Shown here one piece after another: positions 5,962 through 6,778 of a stretch of DNA of 6,778 nt. Both the position numbers and the translations under genes were made by a program. A model generated the notes under the pieces. The model saw nothing but the letters and a program-made list of their open reading frames with translations, did not search any database and was not told where the DNA came from. Source of the DNA: Bacteroidota bacterium (lineage in GTDB: Bacteria > Bacteroidota > Ignavibacteria > UBA10030 > BY39); assembly GCA_018830765.1 (NCBI GenBank), contig JAHJRJ010000103.1, positions 1 through 6,778 on the forward strand, written 5' to 3'. The number at the start of each line of letters is the position of its first letter. Positions within the stretch are counted from its first letter, which is position 1.

Positions 5962-6778
5962 ACGAATCACTTTGCGCAAACGGACGCGCGATAGTTCTCA
6001 GAGATAAGCTTCGTGTTAAACGCGATGGAAAGCTAATCGGCATTAGCGCTAAGTCGATAAATCTTCCACCGCTCAGTGAATTGGACGGTCTGATATTCGC
6101 TTTTATTACTCGTCGTAACACAATTATGCCATTCGCACAAGAGCTAACTCCCGAACAAGGAGTGCTGGCATATCTCTGGGGAGAATCAACACATAGTTTT
6201 GCTACTAACCCGGCAAAAGCGGGCGAGTCGGTGAGAATTGTGGGAACGGACGATTTTATTATCGGCTCTCTCGCAAGAAAAGTTAATCGATTTTACGATA
6301 TCGTAATGGAGCTTGTGAACAAATACCCCGGTAAAGTCAGGTTTATGCAGTACAATACTGGTGGGATGGGTGAAATTATCGAGACTTACGAAGAAGGCGG
6401 TAAAAAAAAGAAAAAAATGGTTCGGAAAACAGGACGTGTACCTCTCGACCTGATGGCTGCTATTCAACGTGGAGATTTTAGAGGAACAAACCGTTATGAA
6501 ACTGGTGTCCTCGGAACAAAGTCAATCGTTTCGTGTGAAGGAAAGAACATGAACGAGTGGGATGTTCACAAACTTTACAACCAAGATCAGATCGATAATT
6601 ATGTAAAAGAGTTGGTAGCCGGTAGGCGAGAATGGACGGGACAAATCGCTAAAGACGGATTGAAACCTGAAATCATCAATGCAGCGGAACGGGCTTTCAC
6701 TATCGAGAGATCTTCGAGAGTCAAAGTCAGCGTGCAAAGTGAGTATGGCGAGAAACAAATAATATACATCAGTGATGA
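5907..6778 (+). pseudogene. PEPCK-like protein (possibly DUF4914), C-terminal part, lacking its N-terminal half and running off the window
   Basis: The frame is open from 5907 (after TAA 5904-5906) to the right edge, 290 codons. It has no ATG until 6126; TTG 5928 or GTG 5946 are the only early starts, with poor SD. The text resembles the C-terminal lobe of PEPCK: FITRRNTIMPFAQELTPEQ lines up with the complete PEPCK's LTCDGLGVLPPIAKLSPDQ with one gap, and FMQYNTGGMGE with NCWLVNTGWVGG. PLDLMAAIQRGDFRGT then matches the helix after the NTG turn. No P-loop or kinase-2 motif is in frame upstream, so the nucleotide-binding part appears missing. A Lys-rich insert (GGKKKKKM) lies between. From memory it most resembles the DUF4914 PEPCK-related family of about 600+ residues, which is unverified. 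It is either 5' truncated or joined by a frameshift to upstream sequence that I cannot identify. Confidence 0.6.

Noticed and set aside
6399..6420. A-rich run encoding consecutive lysines as a possible programmed slippage site
   Set aside because: The reading frame runs straight through in register with PEPCK-like sequence on both sides, so no frameshift needs explaining.
5903..6758. Three minus-strand ORFs (about 72-93 aa) opposite the PEPCK-like frame
   Set aside because: The plus strand is open for 290 codons with PEPCK-like features, while the minus ORFs lack motifs and good starts.

Overview
This window holds bacterial chromosomal DNA of moderate to low GC. The housekeeping genes and the right-hand part run about 42-50% GC by spot counts, and the middle block drops to about one third. 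The codon style, the recognisable Shine-Dalgarno (SD) motifs (GAGG, AGGAG) and the gene set would fit a free-living member of the Ignavibacteria/Bacteroidetes-Chlorobi side of bacteria. That placement is weak, because nothing in the window is a taxonomic marker.

Layout. (1) Positions 1-361 contain no gene I can support. They include a possible folded leader RNA (168-250) and a very AT-rich stretch with a 20-bp palindrome (282-301). (2) Positions 362-3216 form a tight two-gene operon: a class I aspartate-type aminotransferase, then an ATP-dependent phosphoenolpyruvate carboxykinase (PEPCK). The two overlap at ATGA. Together they can turn aspartate-derived oxaloacetate into PEP. (3) Positions 3217-3357 are intergenic and end in a 16-bp inverted repeat. 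(4) Positions 3338-3556 are an orphan C-terminal tail of an ABC exporter ATPase. (5) Positions 3624-5288 are an intact, AT-rich gene for a DUF262 + DUF1524 (GmrSD/SspE-type) protein, most likely an anti-phage nuclease. (6) Positions 5299-5739 are one open frame that begins as the N-terminus of an ABC ATPase and, after about residue 73, continues as the C-terminus of a malic enzyme. (7) Positions 5764-5961 are a small unrecognised ORF. (8) From about 5907 to the window edge runs an open frame resembling the C-terminal lobe of a PEPCK-like protein (possibly DUF4914), with no visible N-terminal half.

Interpretation. The left half is normal central metabolism at the C3/C4 node. The right half is a patchwork of gene ends: an ABC tail, an ABC head, a malic enzyme tail and a PEPCK-like tail, with one intact defence-type gene inside it. 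The DUF262 gene is bracketed by an exact 8-bp direct repeat, TGACATCA. The left copy follows an SD sequence and the right copy contains the DUF262 stop codon. Removing one repeat unit plus the gene would place that SD 13 nt upstream of the ABC ATPase head's ATG and would restore the tail-then-head order of two tandem ABC ATPase genes. I infer that the gene was inserted between two tandem ABC genes and that deletions on both sides later trimmed them. An assembly chimera is the main alternative. The most interesting signals are this precise insertion, the ABC::malic enzyme fusion frame, and the inverted repeat at the left edge of the patchwork.
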